From Durusdinium trenchii (Eukaryota > Sar > Dinophyceae > Suessiales > Symbiodiniaceae): 64,000 nt of DNA. This document shows, piece after piece, positions 62,263 to 64,000 of the stretch. The translations under genes and the position numbers were made by a program. Position 1 is the stretch's first letter, and every line of letters begins with the position of its first letter. The DNA lies in the NCBI GenBank assembly GCA_963970005.1, contig CAXAMN010023361.1, positions 1,832,986 through 1,896,985 on the forward strand, read 5' to 3'. The notes beneath the pieces were generated by a model. That model worked only from the letters and a program-made list of their open reading frames with translations, was not told the DNA's origin and did not search any database.

Positions 62263-64000
62263 AGAAAGATCGGACACTGATCACCGATGACGATGACATG
62301 GGGGGCTATAGTCCATCTTCAGCATCTACACTTTCCACAGAACTCCCAAGCGACGACGATTACTTAGTCGAATGGGAGGAATGGACGAGTGTGGAGAATG
62401 GGTTCGGCCCACGTGCTACTTGGGATCCACTCAATATCATTGATGTCAACAGTGGAGAAATCCTCAATGATATGGCAGTAGCATATGCAATGCCAACGGA
62501 ATCCAATAGATGCACAACCGAAGATTTCACAAAGAACTTGAAAGATCATCACTTGTCATTTCCGTCAATGCCCTGCATCAACTCGATCTCCAAACATCGA
62601 GAAAGATACACATATGCCGACACAACGAACCCGATGAGTGCTTATCGGAACCTGTTCAATGCAGCAGTCTCCAGACCTGTTAGTCGAGCAGAAATGCTGA
62701 AGAATCCCAAGGCCAAAGCCTCAATGAGAAAAGAATGGTTGGGACTTCATGAGCAAGGAGTGTTCGACTTCTCTGTGATTCGGGAGTATTACGACGTAAA
62801 ACAAGAAGCGCTCACTCTGAAGCAGGTCGTGCACTTTGCAAGGGTCCATGGCATCATTGTGGAAAAGAACTACCAGTTGCCAATGAGTGATGAGAGACGA
62901 AAATTTAAGGGAAGGGGAGTATTGTTAGGAAACAAAGTGAAGAATCAGAATTGGGAAGCAGCTTTCTTTCAGGACTTGGGCAATTCACCAGCGTCCTTTG
63001 AATCTTCTAGATGGGCAGATTTCTATGGATGTGTTCCCGGACATTCGGTCAAGCTCGCTGATGCGATTCAGGCATACATTCAGGCTTCTCTTACGGGACC
63101 GCCCTGTTGGGTCGAGTTACCGTCAGACGCGTGGCCAGATGATGTTGATGTATCAAAGTATCATCGACCAGTGGTACGCCTCCTCAAAGCCTTGTATGGA
63201 CATCCGGACGCAGGTACAATGTGGGAGAAGCACTGCGATGCGCAGGTGCGCCAACTTGGCTTCAAGCCAATTGGTGATGAATGGCCATCAATGTATTTTC
63301 ATGAAGGCCTGAAACTTCTTCTCGTTATATATGTGGACGACCTGAAACTTGCCGGACCAACCGAGAACATGACCAAAGGATGGTCTATGCTACGAACGAA
63401 ACTCAGGATTGAGCCCGAGACTGATCTTGGACTTTATCTCGGCTGCATGCTCACACGAGGAGAGTCCAAACTCCACGATGGAACAGTAGTCAACACCGTC
63501 TCATACAACATGGAAGGATTGTTGAAACTGTCCGTCGAGAAGTATTTAGACATTGTCGGTCATGATACAAAATTGAAGAAGGTCACGACACCAAGCGTCC
63601 CAGAAGAAACCAAATCTCATCCCGCACGAGCACCCGCTCCAGGGAAAGAGGCCGTTACGTGTCCATGGTGTGCTAACACCTTTGACCCCAAGTATTCTGG
63701 TAAGTTGCATTCCAAGTCCGAATCTGACGTCACTCCGGACGATGGAAACCGTGGTTCTTTGGCGCCACATGCAGCGAGTATACTCATGAAGTTGTTGTAC
63801 GCTGCCAGAATTGCTCGATTCGATCTATTGAGATCAATCAACATGCTGGCCAGGAATGTGAATAAATGGACCAGCAATGATGATGCTCGTTTGCATCATC
63901 TCATGTGCTATGTCAACAGCACTCTAGACAAGCGCATGATTGGATGGGTTGGCGATCCGATCGCAACTCTCTCAGTCGGAATCTTCGCTGATGCTGATTT
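62162..64000 (+). CDS. Copia element 2 reverse transcriptase and start of RNase H (partial at the window end)
   Basis: Open without a stop from before 62172 to the right edge. It starts with a basic-acidic linker, then the integrase-RT connection (YLVEWEEWTSVENGFGPRAT) and RT with KLADAIQAYIQA (first Asp) and VIYVDDLKLAG, the YVDD box at 63330-63341. It ends with GIFADAD, the first acidic motif of RNase H. No start codon of its own is needed: this is the C-terminal half of the polyprotein, separated by the GA-run shift. Confidence 0.9.

Larger units (their letters stand above)
56372..64000 (+). mobile_element. Copia element 2, 5' part (continues beyond the window)
   Basis: Order: leader relic, primer-binding motif, gag-pol with protease and integrase, frameshifted RT and start of RNase H. 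The left boundary is set provisionally at the leader relic, because the LTR cannot be defined without the right end. Its protein is only distantly related to that of element 1 (different coiled coil, two CCCH fingers, no HAD ORF). Confidence 0.8.

Overview
This window reads as nuclear DNA of a dinoflagellate, most likely of the Symbiodinium/Polarella type. The evidence is: (i) host genes broken into very short exons (about 27-120 bp) whose introns use both GT and GC donors with AG acceptors; (ii) every host gene that could be recognised lies on the + strand; (iii) a relic of the dinoflagellate spliced leader (end TTTTGGCTCAAG) sits upstream of a retrotransposon; (iv) two large, dinoflagellate-style Ty1/Copia retrotransposons are present; (v) dispersed 21-bp and 40-bp repeat families and long microsatellites fill introns. 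Few host proteins appear as long open reading frames, so host genes were found by reading exon by exon and checking splice sites and reading phase. All family assignments come from motif recognition by eye, not from searches.

Layout. 1-3.3 kb: 3' part of a MOSC-domain protein gene. 3.6-4 kb: exon-like unassigned sequence. 4.2-4.6 kb: a tandem 63-bp repeat followed by a fold-back element. 5.65-6.73 kb: a decayed DDE transposase of the IS1595/ISXO2 type, broken by frameshifts. 9.4-18.5 kb: phase-consistent exons of one or more unrecognised + strand genes, the last ending in a stop near 18.54 kb. 19.1-19.9 kb: a CTA-type trinucleotide repeat. 21.9-22.2 kb: a GCTT repeat. 22.2-47.6 kb (possibly 48 kb): a Deg/HtrA serine protease gene resembling plant DEG9, with the catalytic-serine exon near 25.2 kb and PDZ exons near 30.3-31.5 kb. 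37.555-46.475 kb: a complete Copia element lying in an intron of this protease gene, in the same orientation. 48-56 kb: scattered unassigned exons. 56.37 kb to the right edge: a second, different Copia element, cut by the window end inside RNase H.

The first Copia element is unusually well defined. It has 124-bp LTRs that differ at two positions, a TCACT target duplication, a polypurine tract touching the 3' LTR, a primer-binding motif shared with the second element, and a paralogous uninterrupted copy of its target repeat at 51.93-52.02 kb. Between the 5' LTR and the gag-pol frame it carries an extra 384-residue ORF whose C-terminal half has the motif layout of a HAD-superfamily hydrolase. 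This is the best candidate here for an undescribed system. Both elements carry CCCH zinc fingers in place of the usual gag CCHC knuckle, an integrase with a D-30-E spacing and a D(K/R)APE motif, and sequence matching the 3' end of the spliced leader. This suggests a link between trans-splicing and retrotransposition. Each coding region is interrupted by one frameshift, in a G7 run and in a GA repeat respectively.
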